Source of the DNA: CAWIHS01 sp963836005
Lineage (GTDB): Bacteria > Pseudomonadota > Gammaproteobacteria > GRL18
Length of the DNA stretch: 64,000 nucleotides
Assembly (NCBI GenBank): GCA_963836005.1
Contig: CAWIHS010000004.1
Location: 310,001-374,000, forward strand
Reading direction: 5' to 3'
In this document: positions 9,336-17,431 of the stretch, in pieces
Layout: each line of letters opens with the position of its first letter
Numbering within the stretch: the stretch's first letter is position 1
The notes under the pieces: generated by a model
Told to the model about the DNA's origin: nothing
The model's input: the letters and a program-made list of their open reading frames with translations, nothing else
The model's database searches: none
Position numbers and translations under genes: made by a program

Positions 9336-9575
9336 GTAACTACTCAGCAAATCAAGCCGCAGGAAGGCTAACCATCAAAAAGTTACAAACATATAAAATT
9401 CAAAGACTTATATTTTTTTAACTTAGAAGCGAATATCCAGGATCGTTGTAACTACTCAGCATATCTGGAATAACTCACTAAGTGCTTGATATCAGGTATT
9501 TGTGGAAGGCCGATTATACAGGAGCAATTATCTGCCTTCTACAAATACCCGATTCTCCTTAAGTACCTACGCATG
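9336..9575 (-). repeat. R1 repeat copy C, rearranged
   Basis: Two GTAACTACTCAGC ends lie in the same direction at 9336 and 9448. The first ~95 bases match the beginning of copy A. The part from 9448 matches the inverted right end of copy D (TCACTAAGTGCTTGATATCAGGTATTTGTGG-like sequence). It fades after AAGTACCTACGCATG, wording that also ends copy F. No 8-bp target duplication was found, consistent with a rearranged copy. The rest of the 9135-9846 gap holds nothing else I can name. Confidence 0.7.
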
Positions 9576-9846
9576 AATCTATATTTCGCATGCCATGGTT
9601 TAACAATAAAAATATTTTATTTCAATTACATAGCCTATCGATGTGCTGATGCGTTCATGCCTAACATCAAATATGAAGGTTGCCAGGCAAAGTCTTTAAG
9701 GACTGTCAATTGGCTGATGATGAAATTAACTTGACAATTTTGTTTTTGAGTAATAAGATTTAATTGTCCTAGACAATAATGCTACACAATAATTTTGATT
9801 TTTATGGTTTGATAACTCAAATCAACTAACTAAAGAGGATAAACTC

Positions 9847-10629
9847 ATGTCAACACAAACTACCGAGTTGCCATTAGGGCAGTATCATGCTGCATCTAAA
9901 TATCATATTGAGAAGGTCAGTGCTTCAGAACCCTTTAAGTGGTTATCTAAAGGGTTTAGCAGTTTTAAACGCATACCCGGCTTAAGTATACTTTACGGCG
10001 TTATTTTTGCTGTAGTAGTGGCTGGAGCTTACCAACTTATGAATAATCTACCCTGGTATTCATTAGCTTACTTAACGGGCATCGTAGTCCTGGGACCAGT
10101 TCTGGCCTCTGGACTGTACGCTGCCAGTCGGGATATTGATCAGGGGAAAAAACCTTCTATTATGTCCAGTCTATATCAGATCAGAGAAAGAAAAACTTAC
10201 CTGGCTCTTTTTTCTCTCATGCTGGCACTGGTCATGGCCGCATGGGTGCGTTTTTCAGCACTGTTGTTTGCAATCAAGTTCAGCACCGTATCACCCACGA
10301 TTGAATCATATACAAATCTGTTTGCCAGTTCAGAAGGATTGGTAACGCTGTTGTTCTTCATCGGAATTGGTTTTCTGCTGGTTTCAGCAGTGTTCGTGTT
10401 AAGCGCAATTGCGGTACCGCTGATTCTGGACAAGGATGTAGATTTTATTACTGCAATGCAAACCAGCTATTATGCAGTGAGCAATAATAAATCAGCGATG
10501 GCAGTCTGGGCATTAATCATTGCTGCTCTGACAGCTTTTGGTATTGCCACAGCTTTTGTTGGACTGGTAATAGTCTTTCCAGTACTTGGTTATGCGACCT
10601 GGGAAAGCTACAAATCCATGGTAAAATAA
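9847..10629 (+). CDS. DUF2189 integral membrane protein
   Basis: A 260-residue protein with an amphipathic N-terminal segment carrying the family motif (SEPFKWLSKGFSSFKRIPG, about 27-45), then six hydrophobic segments. The family is common in alpha- and gammaproteobacteria and of unknown function. A paralogue is encoded on the other strand at 31602-32396 with the same opening motif (SQPFEWLSKGWKDM) but different base composition. The start ATG follows an AGAGGAT-type ribosome-binding site. It appears monocistronic, with a hairpin just downstream. Confidence 0.85.
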   Translation: MSTQTTELPLGQYHAASKYHIEKVSASEPFKWLSKGFSSFKRIPGLSILYGVIFAVVVAGAYQLMNNLPWYSLAYLTGIVVLGPVLASGLYAASRDIDQGKKPSIMSSLYQIRERKTYLALFSLMLALVMAAWVRFSALLFAIKFSTVSPTIESYTNLFASSEGLVTLLFFIGIGFLLVSAVFVLSAIAVPLILDKDVDFITAMQTSYYAVSNNKSAMAVWALIIAALTAFGIATAFVGLVIVFPVLGYATWESYKSMVK

Positions 10630-10647
10630 TGATATTTACTTGCTATG

Positions 10648-10675
10648 TTTCCCACGGTTGTTTAATCGTGGGAAA
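10648..10675 (+). terminator. Hairpin after the DUF2189 gene
   Basis: TTTCCCACG and CGTGGGAAA pair around a 10-base loop, 18 bases after the stop codon. The T-run is weak, so it may be an inefficient or bidirectional terminator. Confidence 0.55.
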
Positions 10676-10787
10676 ATGTTGCAAACTTTATCATCTAATT
10701 TCCCAGCCTGAGATAGCATGAAATAAAGCAAGAATTGTCAGCTAAAAGCCTGCCTTATGAGTCAATATTTGTTTTACTCACACATTT

Positions 10788-11237
10788 TTAATGTATACTT
10801 AACTGCGTTTTCTTATCGACATCGGCACCTGCTGTGAGCAGAGTGTAGCTTGAATCCTCAATGTTATAAACCAGGCGTCCCTGTTCGAAATCAAACCACA
10901 CGTTGCCGACCATACCATGAGCGGCTGGCACAGAGCCGGTGGCCAGAGAGACATGCCCAACAATAGTCTCGGTGTTGGCGTGCTGGTAATGCGCATCCGT
11001 GTAATTAACACTCTTCTTCATCAGGTAGCGGAATCCGCCATCACCCAGGACATGGGAATAACGGCTGGGTAAATCTCCGCGTAATGCATCGACAGTAATC
11101 TGCAGGATCAGGCGGGGTTTGGTTGGTATAACAAGCTCTTCTTTTGCCGTTACTGATTGGCGCCGCGTCATTGCTAAAGCACCGAATAGTGCATGCAATA
11201 TCACACCAGAAGGCTTCATCAGGTAGTTCGTTATCAT
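10788..11237 (-). pseudogene. Alkaline-phosphatase/phosphodiesterase family protein, N-terminal fragment
   Basis: Only the first ~149 residues of an alkaline-phosphatase-superfamily (type I phosphodiesterase/nucleotide pyrophosphatase) protein remain. The metal-binding start ITVDALRGDLP and the nucleophile block HANTETIVGHVSLATGS (Thr nucleophile) are intact, followed by AAHGMVGNVWFD. Full-length relatives are about 500-560 residues, and here the frame ends at DKKTQLSIH. The metal ligands that lie C-terminally in this fold are gone, so it cannot be active. The N-terminal hydrophobic stretch is also atypical. It is best read as a truncated remnant. Confidence 0.75.
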
Positions 11238-11504
11238 TTTAGATCCTTTTAACAGCTTTTGATAAGGGAAAGCTCTGAAAAACTTAAATCAGGCATCGGC
11301 CCTGAAAAAACATTCGAAATGCTGCTTATATGATTTTAAGTGTTAATATCATTAATTAAAAGCGATCTCAGAATAAGGTTTTCACGTTCTGAATAAAACG
11401 TCTGGCGGAAAAAACATTCTTCGAATAGATGAAAACGGACTCATAGCTACTATTATTTTATTTTCTAACCAGATGAAAATACATGAACTTTTGTTCGTTT
11501 TTGG

Positions 11505-11729
11505 AAGGCGTTCTATGTATTTCATCAAGCCTTTGGTGAACGTGGTACTGGCGTGTCTTCCACACCCACTGCCGTAGAGGAGGATGTGCTTGAGAAGTCT
11601 GAGGTTGAGAAAATCGGGCGTACCAGTGAAGTGAAGGAAAATTTCTACATCATAACTGCAGAACGTAGGATCACACATCCTGCAGTTTCGGTAATTCTGG
11701 ATGCAGCAAGAAACGAACTGTTTTCCTGA
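11505..11729 (+). pseudogene. NhaR-like LysR-family regulator, C-terminal fragment
   Basis: An open frame without a start codon reads WKAFYVFHQAFGERGTGV, then TPTAVEEDV, EKIGRTSEVKENFYI, AERRITHPAVSVI and ends NELFS-stop. It matches the last ~70 residues of NhaR-type LysR regulators (which end IGRVENVMEEYHAIFAER..HPAV..ALF in the enterobacterial protein). No helix-turn-helix part is present upstream: an in-frame TGA lies at 11484. It is a decayed 3' end of a Na+/H+ antiporter regulator gene; no nhaA is visible nearby. The rest of 11238-11923 is empty. Confidence 0.7.
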
Positions 11730-11923
11730 GAGAAGAAAAATACATTGTAATTATGACTTTACGACGTAAAAGAAAGCTGCACAAACAGACTAGCAATTTT
11801 AGAGACATTATAGCCCCTTGCTGCCGTTGACTGATGGTCTTCAAGTCATAGTCGACCTCAAAACGCAGTCGTCTTTTTTGAAAATTTCCTGATTGAATAT
11901 GCCAATCAAGAAAGAAGATAAAA

Positions 11924-12358
11924 TTAACTAACATAAAATTTTACAGGCTGCTCTGATAGCGTTTTTGACATATCGGCAAGACTAATGTTGAGCAATGTGT
12001 TAAGAAAAAATTTATTAACAATTCCCCAATTTTCTTTTAAGTTACAATCGTCGGAAAAACTACAGTTATCACTGGTTGAAGCACACTCTGTAATGGCAAT
12101 TGGCCCTTCCACTGCAATAATCACTTGAGCAATTGATATGTCCTGGGCTGAAACAGAAAGTCTATAGCCGCCTTTGGTGCCACGAAATGAGGTCACAATA
12201 TTTGCATCTACCAATTTTCTTAATAGTTTTCTTACTGTTGCAATTGGCAGGTGAGTTGTTTTACTTAATTCATGATTAGTGCACAGAGAATCTGTGTTTA
12301 CTGCCAGGTGATTAGTAATTATCAGTGCATAATCAGCCAGTTTTCCAATTTTAATCAT
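11924..12358 (-). CDS. Rrf2-family transcriptional regulator
   Basis: A 144-residue Rrf2/BadM winged-helix regulator starting MIKIGKLADYALIITNHL, with helix-turn-helix HLPIATVRKLLRKLVDANIV and wing FRGTKGGYRLS. The Fe-S cluster region has three cysteines (ITECASTSDNCSFSDDCNL) spaced like those of SUF-operon regulators (SufR-like of proteobacteria). Unlike the typical case there is no suf operon next to it here. The AT-rich region upstream (12359-12719) carries overlapping palindromes that could be its operator. The gene is solitary on this strand. Confidence 0.85.
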   Translation of the reverse strand: MIKIGKLADYALIITNHLAVNTDSLCTNHELSKTTHLPIATVRKLLRKLVDANIVTSFRGTKGGYRLSVSAQDISIAQVIIAVEGPIAITECASTSDNCSFSDDCNLKENWGIVNKFFLNTLLNISLADMSKTLSEQPVKFYVS

Positions 12359-12456
12359 AACAATTAACTCTAAAGTGTATACAAAGCCAGCAAATAAATA
12401 CCGATATAATTCTACTCAACTAATTATAGTCAATTATATTAAATAATACTAATACG

Positions 12457-12505
12457 GTATTGTTTTATTAGGTCAATCCGATTCATCCTAAAACAATACT
12501 TGACC
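12457..12505. promoter_or_regulatory. Overlapping palindromes upstream of the Rrf2 gene (possible operator)
   Basis: GTATTGTTTTA (12457-12467) is inverted as TAAAACAATAC (12489-12499). GGTCAA (12471-12476) is inverted as TTGACC (12500-12505). The two pairs interlock in a very AT-rich stretch about 100 bases upstream of the Rrf2 start and 215 bases upstream of the small gene at 12720. Binding is untested. Confidence 0.35.
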
Positions 12506-12719
12506 AATTCATTACGTATTTGTTAAAATAATACATACTATATTGGTATACTATAAGTTGTTTTTTATATAAATGAAAACTACAAATTGAATGATGATAT
12601 CTTAAGTTCTTATATATTAGATAGTCGTGTTCATGAAATCATTAATCATGATAACGATAAAGGTATTCACAAAGGCTAATTAATTACCCCGGGTGACATA
12701 TTAAGCAGGAGAAAGCATA

Positions 12720-12890
12720 ATGAATCATTGTCTGAAATGTAAAAACAGAAATACTTTAATTTGTAATACATGCGATAACGGAAGCTCCTGGGAAGAAGCC
12801 AGAAATTCATTTGATCTTATTATTTCAGCCGTTATGTTCGGTTGTGGAGTGGGTGGAGTTCTGGCTGCTTTTTATCTTTTTTACGTATAA
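12720..12890 (+). CDS. 56-residue zinc-ribbon membrane microprotein
   Basis: A short open frame with a strong ribosome-binding site (AGGAG, nine bases before ATG). The N-terminal half has two CxxC pairs (CLKC at 4-7, CNTC at 15-18) typical of a small treble-clef or zinc ribbon. The C-terminal half is one hydrophobic, glycine-rich membrane helix (about residues 31-56, LIISAVMFGCGVGGVLAAF). No family name was recognised. It sits alone between the Rrf2 regulator and the MBL gene, and its size means it is easily missed by gene callers. Confidence 0.65.
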   Translation: MNHCLKCKNRNTLICNTCDNGSSWEEARNSFDLIISAVMFGCGVGGVLAAFYLFYV

Positions 12891-13087
12891 AGTAAAAAGA
12901 GGTTGACAGCGATCGTCGGACAGTAAACAGAAAAATTTAAGTTTTTTTGCTAAACAATGATTTAATAATCAGGTTCATAGACAATGTTTTCTACAGCGGC
13001 TGTGGCGAAGAAGTGCAAAGTATGAAGAAGTTTATCTGAAAGCCTAGGGTTGAATCACTGATGGCTGTCAATTTTTCCGGAGGTATT

Positions 13088-13840
13088 ATGTTGTTCAGGC
13101 AATTACAGGAGCCCGATTCATCCACCTTTACTTATTTATTAAGCTGCGAACAGACAGGTGAAACGGTATTGATTGATCCGGTACTGGATACAGTGGAACG
13201 TGACTTGCTAGTGCTCAACGAGATGGGGTTAAAACTGAGTTTTAGCCTGGATACCCATATTCACGCTGATCATCTGAGCGGTGCGCAGCGGCTGAAATCA
13301 TTGACCGGCAGTAAGATTGCATATCCAGCCATAGATGCGCTGCCGTGTGCAGATATAGGCGTTGAAGAAGGCCGGGTATTACGTCTTGGTCATATTGATA
13401 TTCATCCCTTGTTCACGCCTGGTCATACCGACCACCACCACGCCTACCTGGTTCATAATGGAACACAGGCGATGCTGTTTAGTGGTGATGCTTTGTTGAT
13501 AGAATCCTGCGGGCGCACAGATTTTCAGTCGGGTGATGCCGCTACACTGTATCAAAGTATTCATGAAAAATTCTTCAGCCTTCCCGATGAAACGCTGGTT
13601 TATCCGTGTCACGATTATGAAGGACGTTTTATCACCACGATTGCACAGGAAAAACAGCGTAACCCGAGACTGGGTCAGAACAGGTCAGTAGAGGAGTTTG
13701 TGCATATTATGGAGACAATGGATTTGCCATATCCGCGCAAAATTGATTTTGCGGTTCCCGGTAATGAACAGTGTGGTGTCTGCCCGGACAATGTGCCAGA
13801 GAAATACCGTACCCCGTGCGAAAAAAATGACCAGGGTTAG
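13088..13840 (+). CDS. ETHE1-like persulfide dioxygenase, metallo-beta-lactamase fold
   Basis: A 250-residue metallo-beta-lactamase-fold protein of the ETHE1/persulfide-dioxygenase group. The metal motif is THIHADHLSGA, followed by the histidine of TPGHTDHHHAYL, the aspartate of MLFSGDALLIESCGRTDFQ and YPCHDYEGR. The substrate-site wording GRTDFQ is typical of glutathione-persulfide oxidising members. I start at ATG 13088 (MLFRQLQEPDSS) because GGAGG lies five bases upstream and family members begin there; an in-frame ATG at 13061 has no ribosome-binding site. A C-terminal tail carries CGVC. It likely acts in sulfide detoxification in the cytosol. Confidence 0.85.
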   Translation: MLFRQLQEPDSSTFTYLLSCEQTGETVLIDPVLDTVERDLLVLNEMGLKLSFSLDTHIHADHLSGAQRLKSLTGSKIAYPAIDALPCADIGVEEGRVLRLGHIDIHPLFTPGHTDHHHAYLVHNGTQAMLFSGDALLIESCGRTDFQSGDAATLYQSIHEKFFSLPDETLVYPCHDYEGRFITTIAQEKQRNPRLGQNRSVEEFVHIMETMDLPYPRKIDFAVPGNEQCGVCPDNVPEKYRTPCEKNDQG

Positions 13841-13916
13841 TGCCGTGAAGGCAAAGCAAAGACGAAACTAGACCTATTTTGATAAGAAAGTACTTTGCGG
13901 TAAATAGGCCGTTCAA

Positions 13917-14201
13917 TCAGCAATCATCATCTGCTTCTAACTCCCCAATATCCTTTTCTTTCACCGGATTAATAAACATCATATGCTCAATGCGGTCAAA
14001 GTTTTTATCCAGCACTTTATCGATAGTTTGTTCTCTGACCCGGTCATAAATAATCACCTTGCCAGCGGCTTCCTGCTTTAATTGCAATGGGGCGGGTTCA
14101 AACAGCAGGCTCTCATCAATCTGACTATAAACCGTTTCGGCAATAACAGAGCTATTTATAAAGCCGTATAAACAGATAGAGATTAAAATTTTGTATAACA
14201 T
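13917..14201 (-). CDS. Small secreted hypothetical protein
   Basis: A 94-residue protein with a signal peptide (residues 1-21, ending SSVIAET). The mature part is short, charged and predicted mainly helical, ending in the acidic LEADDDC. It is on the same strand as the START-domain gene upstream with 142 bases between, so co-transcription is possible but unproven. No family was recognised. Confidence 0.55.
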   Translation of the reverse strand: MLYKILISICLYGFINSSVIAETVYSQIDESLLFEPAPLQLKQEAAGKVIIYDRVREQTIDKVLDKNFDRIEHMMFINPVKEKDIGELEADDDC

Positions 14202-14343
14202 AGTGTTGTCCTTTTATCATAGCTCTTAAAAAGAGGTTTATTTTCCTTAGGGATACAACCTATATTTTTAAAAAATATCATGTTTTTTTGGAAAGTCAAA
14301 GCGGCTCGTTCACCTGCACCTAGAGGTGCAAATTGATCGTTGA

Positions 14344-15117
14344 CTAAAACGTAGCATAGGGAGCAAGTTCTTTTGCTAACGATGAAGGTGCTCTTTGCTT
14401 TTTCGTTGGCATATTCAACGCAACCACTTCACCCTTGTGGTCGTAAATTATCTTCGCATAATGATATTTCTCTTCTTTTACTTTCCGGGTTAGATTTTTC
14501 AGTGTCTTATAGGGGATATCAACCACTAACTGATTAACCAGCCAACTGGGCAGTTCCCCTGCGGGATCGGTATGCTGAACCCAGGTGATCTTCACGCCAT
14601 TCTCACCCGGCTCCAGTTTATGGGTGCCGGTGGAGTTATGGATCCTGACAAGCGCTGATTGTTTGATCTTTTTACATTGTGCAGACGCCCGTTCATGACA
14701 AAAGTCTGTAACGGCGGATGTTGTGATCGTCAAGGATTGATCTAAGCGATCCTGTGTCAACGTAGAATGCATCATAATATCCCGATCGTCAAAAGGAAAA
14801 GGGATATCGATCACCTGATAATGATAACGTTCATAAAAATCGATCTGTTCTATCACCAACGATTGTTTACAGTTTTGGATCCAGTCCGTGTAAGCGCTAT
14901 TATCCAGCATGACTGCCAAAATGCTGTCCAGAGAGGCATTAATCACAGTCACCGCTTTAAATGTGGCAAAGTCTGAATCCCTGGTCTTGAAGACATACAC
15001 CTGGATCCCATCCTTATCCAGTTTCCGATAAGCATTCTCGTTTTCTTCGTCCGCAAATATGTGCGCTGACACTAATAATAAATGGAGCAGCAAATAAAAT
15101 TTGAAAATGAGTTGCAT
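14344..15117 (-). CDS. START-domain (SRPBCC fold) secreted protein
   Basis: A 257-residue protein with a signal peptide (about 1-22, ending HIFADEE), followed by a START/SRPBCC lipid-binding domain. Visible family elements are the opening KDGIQVYVFKTRDSDFATFKA, LDNSAYTDWIQNCKQS, YHYQVIDIPFPFDDRDIM and the final WLVNQLVVDIPYKTLKNL. Secreted single-START proteins are common in gammaproteobacteria and bind a hydrophobic ligand of unknown nature. Upstream 15118-15667 has no gene. Confidence 0.85.
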   Translation of the reverse strand: MQLIFKFYLLLHLLLVSAHIFADEENENAYRKLDKDGIQVYVFKTRDSDFATFKAVTVINASLDSILAVMLDNSAYTDWIQNCKQSLVIEQIDFYERYHYQVIDIPFPFDDRDIMMHSTLTQDRLDQSLTITTSAVTDFCHERASAQCKKIKQSALVRIHNSTGTHKLEPGENGVKITWVQHTDPAGELPSWLVNQLVVDIPYKTLKNLTRKVKEEKYHYAKIIYDHKGEVVALNMPTKKQRAPSSLAKELAPYATF

Positions 15118-15667
15118 TGGTATACACCACTCTGATTATAAAGCATGCCATTGTGATGACGGATCAGTGGCAAGCCTTTCCCTCAAATTTTATAAATGAA
15201 ATTATCTAATGGACGTCGACACCAGGTATAATAAATGCTTTTGTCAGTTTGATGAAATGAAGTGATCTTCTCATTGAACTGCACGTTTTAAAGGTGTTAT
15301 CTACCTGGTATTTAAGACGATCCGTTCAGTATTCGTTTTCCCTGTATTGCGTACTTGATATAAAAATTATACAAACACTATGCCAACTTATATCTCATTG
15401 ATTATTAGAGAAATATTATTTTATTCCTAAAAAATCAGGTGCGCTTTTAGTGCAAAAGGATTAAAAAAGATCCATGCTTGTGCAATTAAATATTGAACAT
15501 AACTGAGCTCATCAGCTGGATTTCTATAAAGACATATCGACTTTTAGCCTATCAAAAATCGATAATTTAATTAATTAGGGGAAATGGGGATGTTTGCAGG
15601 GTTTAACCGCTGTTAGCTGACTGCGCGATTATAGCATGGTTATGATAGCGGGTGGTATCGGGTTGAG
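15118..15667. other. 550-base intergenic region, no gene seen
   Basis: AT-rich sequence between the START gene promoter side and the end of the beta-barrel gene. I see no repeat-family copy, RNA gene or credible frame. Confidence 0.5.
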
Positions 15668-16351
15668 TTAAAAACGGTAAGACATGGATAGTTTACCGGT
15701 ATACATCGTCTCTTCTACTTGTTCAGGTAAGGGTTTGGTGGCCGAGCTATCCTTTAAATTTTCAAAGTCGTATTGATGGGCATCCAGGGCAATGGAATAA
15801 CCCATTTTTGCTGAAAATTTACCACTCCAGGAAATGCCATAGCTTAATCCATTGGCGTCACTGTCCGCATCCATATACAGTCCGGGAGGATAGCGAGGTC
15901 CTGGCACTTCTTTCAAATGTCCATCCAAATCGGCATAGGCAAGATTGATAGCTAAAAAGCCCTTGTCGGCAATGAGCCCGCCATAACTGGCGCCAATAAA
16001 AAAGCCCGATTCTTCAAAGGTAAATTGAGTTCCCGCTTCGCCACTGCCGGTTGTTTTCCCATTTTTATAACCAAAATACACATTACCGCGGTTATCCAGT
16101 ATTCTCATACCTAGCGTGGCGGAATAATCTCGGCGATCCCCGTTAAATTTTTCGACATAGTTTGCAGCGGAAAAACTGTCTTCTTCCTCAGAAGAATCCT
16201 GATAGGACAGGTCAAGATAAAAGCGATCATACGCCGTGGTTAAGCCAATACCGGCGATCAATAACAATGCATCAAATTCGACCTTGGGAAAATCACTGCC
16301 ATCAGGCAAAGCACCCATGCGGGGTGATTGTTTAAAACTGATGGATAACAT
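15668..16351 (-). CDS. Outer-membrane beta-barrel-like protein lacking a signal peptide
   Basis: A 227-residue protein made of alternating beta strands (LTTAYDRFYLDLSYQD, GNVYFGYKNGKTTGSG, SYGISWSGKFSAKMGYSIALDAHQYD). It ends in SMSYRF, a terminal aromatic as required for outer-membrane insertion. There is no signal peptide at the apparent start. The frame continues upstream only 17 codons to a stop without ATG, GTG or TTG. The 5' end is therefore probably lost or frameshifted and the gene may be a pseudogene. It lies downstream of the alpha-E gene on the same strand. Confidence 0.55.
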   Translation of the reverse strand: MLSISFKQSPRMGALPDGSDFPKVEFDALLLIAGIGLTTAYDRFYLDLSYQDSSEEEDSFSAANYVEKFNGDRRDYSATLGMRILDNRGNVYFGYKNGKTTGSGEAGTQFTFEESGFFIGASYGGLIADKGFLAINLAYADLDGHLKEVPGPRYPPGLYMDADSDANGLSYGISWSGKFSAKMGYSIALDAHQYDFENLKDSSATKPLPEQVEETMYTGKLSMSYRF

Positions 16352-16436
16352 GCTGAATAAAAAAGATAAAATCCTTAAAGACTTACCTATGAGTTGAGGT
16401 TAAGGGGTTGAGAAAAAGAATTCATCTTTTATTGAT

Positions 16437-17381
16437 TCAGGCTGGCTGTTCTGTGAGTGCAGGAAAATAGGTTTTTGCAATCGTATCATGAAGAGACCCC
16501 AGACAGATCTGTAACTGGTCAATAAATCCATGCAAAATTTCATTGTCCATTTCACTCATTGACGCTTTATCTATTGTTTGCTCAAAATATCGTAAAACTT
16601 GTAAGGGTTTATCACTATTCGGCAGGCATGTCAGGTTATAGGCCATGTTTTCAATGCAATAAGCAAGGGAACGGGGAAATTCCTCATTATGTAATAAAAA
16701 TGTCAACACAGCAATTCTGTTAATCCGGGTTTGCATACTTTGACGATACATCTGATATGCACTTAAACTTTTTAGCATACTCATCCACAGCATATCCTGG
16801 AAAGGATCCAGTTCAGTCATCTCGTCAGGAACGGGGTTGTCGGATTGCACATTGAGAATGCGGGTGGTCATTTCAGACCTTTCCAGTTTTCTTCCCAGGT
16901 TAAGAAATTTATAAGCTATATTGTGATTCATAGTGCCTGCCATCAGTCCAATGTGTTGCTGCACATTCTCAATGACCTTCGACAGGTACTCCTGGCGTCC
17001 CTGACGCGCATAGCTGGTTTGCTTGTTATCACGTGCAGATTGGTAGAAAGCATTTAACTGTTCCCATGCCTCTCGGGGTAGTATTTCTCGGATAGTGCGA
17101 GCATTTTTACGGGCATAGGCAAAAGTCGACAGAATTGAACCGGGGTTAGTCTCATCTGAAATAAGAAAATTAACCACGCGGCGTTCAGTGAACTCATCAT
17201 GACGCTCAGCATAGGCGGTTTCGCCCCCAAGTATCCTTATCAATGGCTCCCATCCCGGAGTTACACCTTTGGGTAAATCAATAATCAAGTTGGTGTTGAC
17301 ATTGATTAATCTAGCTGTGTTTTCGGCGCGTTCCAGATAACGGCCCATCCAGTAGATAGTTTCTGCTACCCGTGAAAGCAT
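16437..17381 (-). CDS. Alpha-E domain protein (DUF403)
   Basis: A 314-residue all-helical protein beginning MLSRVAETIYWMGRYLERAENTARL, the diagnostic alpha-E opening, with DPFQDMLWMSMLKSLSAYQMY in the middle. The family is known from clusters with circularly permuted ATP-grasp ligases, transglutaminase-like proteins and the Anbu peptidase, where it is proposed to help make or carry a peptide. Here it follows the ATP-grasp gene by about 50 bases on the same strand. A ribosome-binding site (GGAG) lies close to the ATG. Length is typical. Confidence 0.9.
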   Translation of the reverse strand: MLSRVAETIYWMGRYLERAENTARLINVNTNLIIDLPKGVTPGWEPLIRILGGETAYAERHDEFTERRVVNFLISDETNPGSILSTFAYARKNARTIREILPREAWEQLNAFYQSARDNKQTSYARQGRQEYLSKVIENVQQHIGLMAGTMNHNIAYKFLNLGRKLERSEMTTRILNVQSDNPVPDEMTELDPFQDMLWMSMLKSLSAYQMYRQSMQTRINRIAVLTFLLHNEEFPRSLAYCIENMAYNLTCLPNSDKPLQVLRYFEQTIDKASMSEMDNEILHGFIDQLQICLGSLHDTIAKTYFPALTEQPA

Positions 17382-17431
17382 TTTGATTTCTCCTGTTTAA
17401 CACCGATATAATAAATATTTAATCAATTAAC

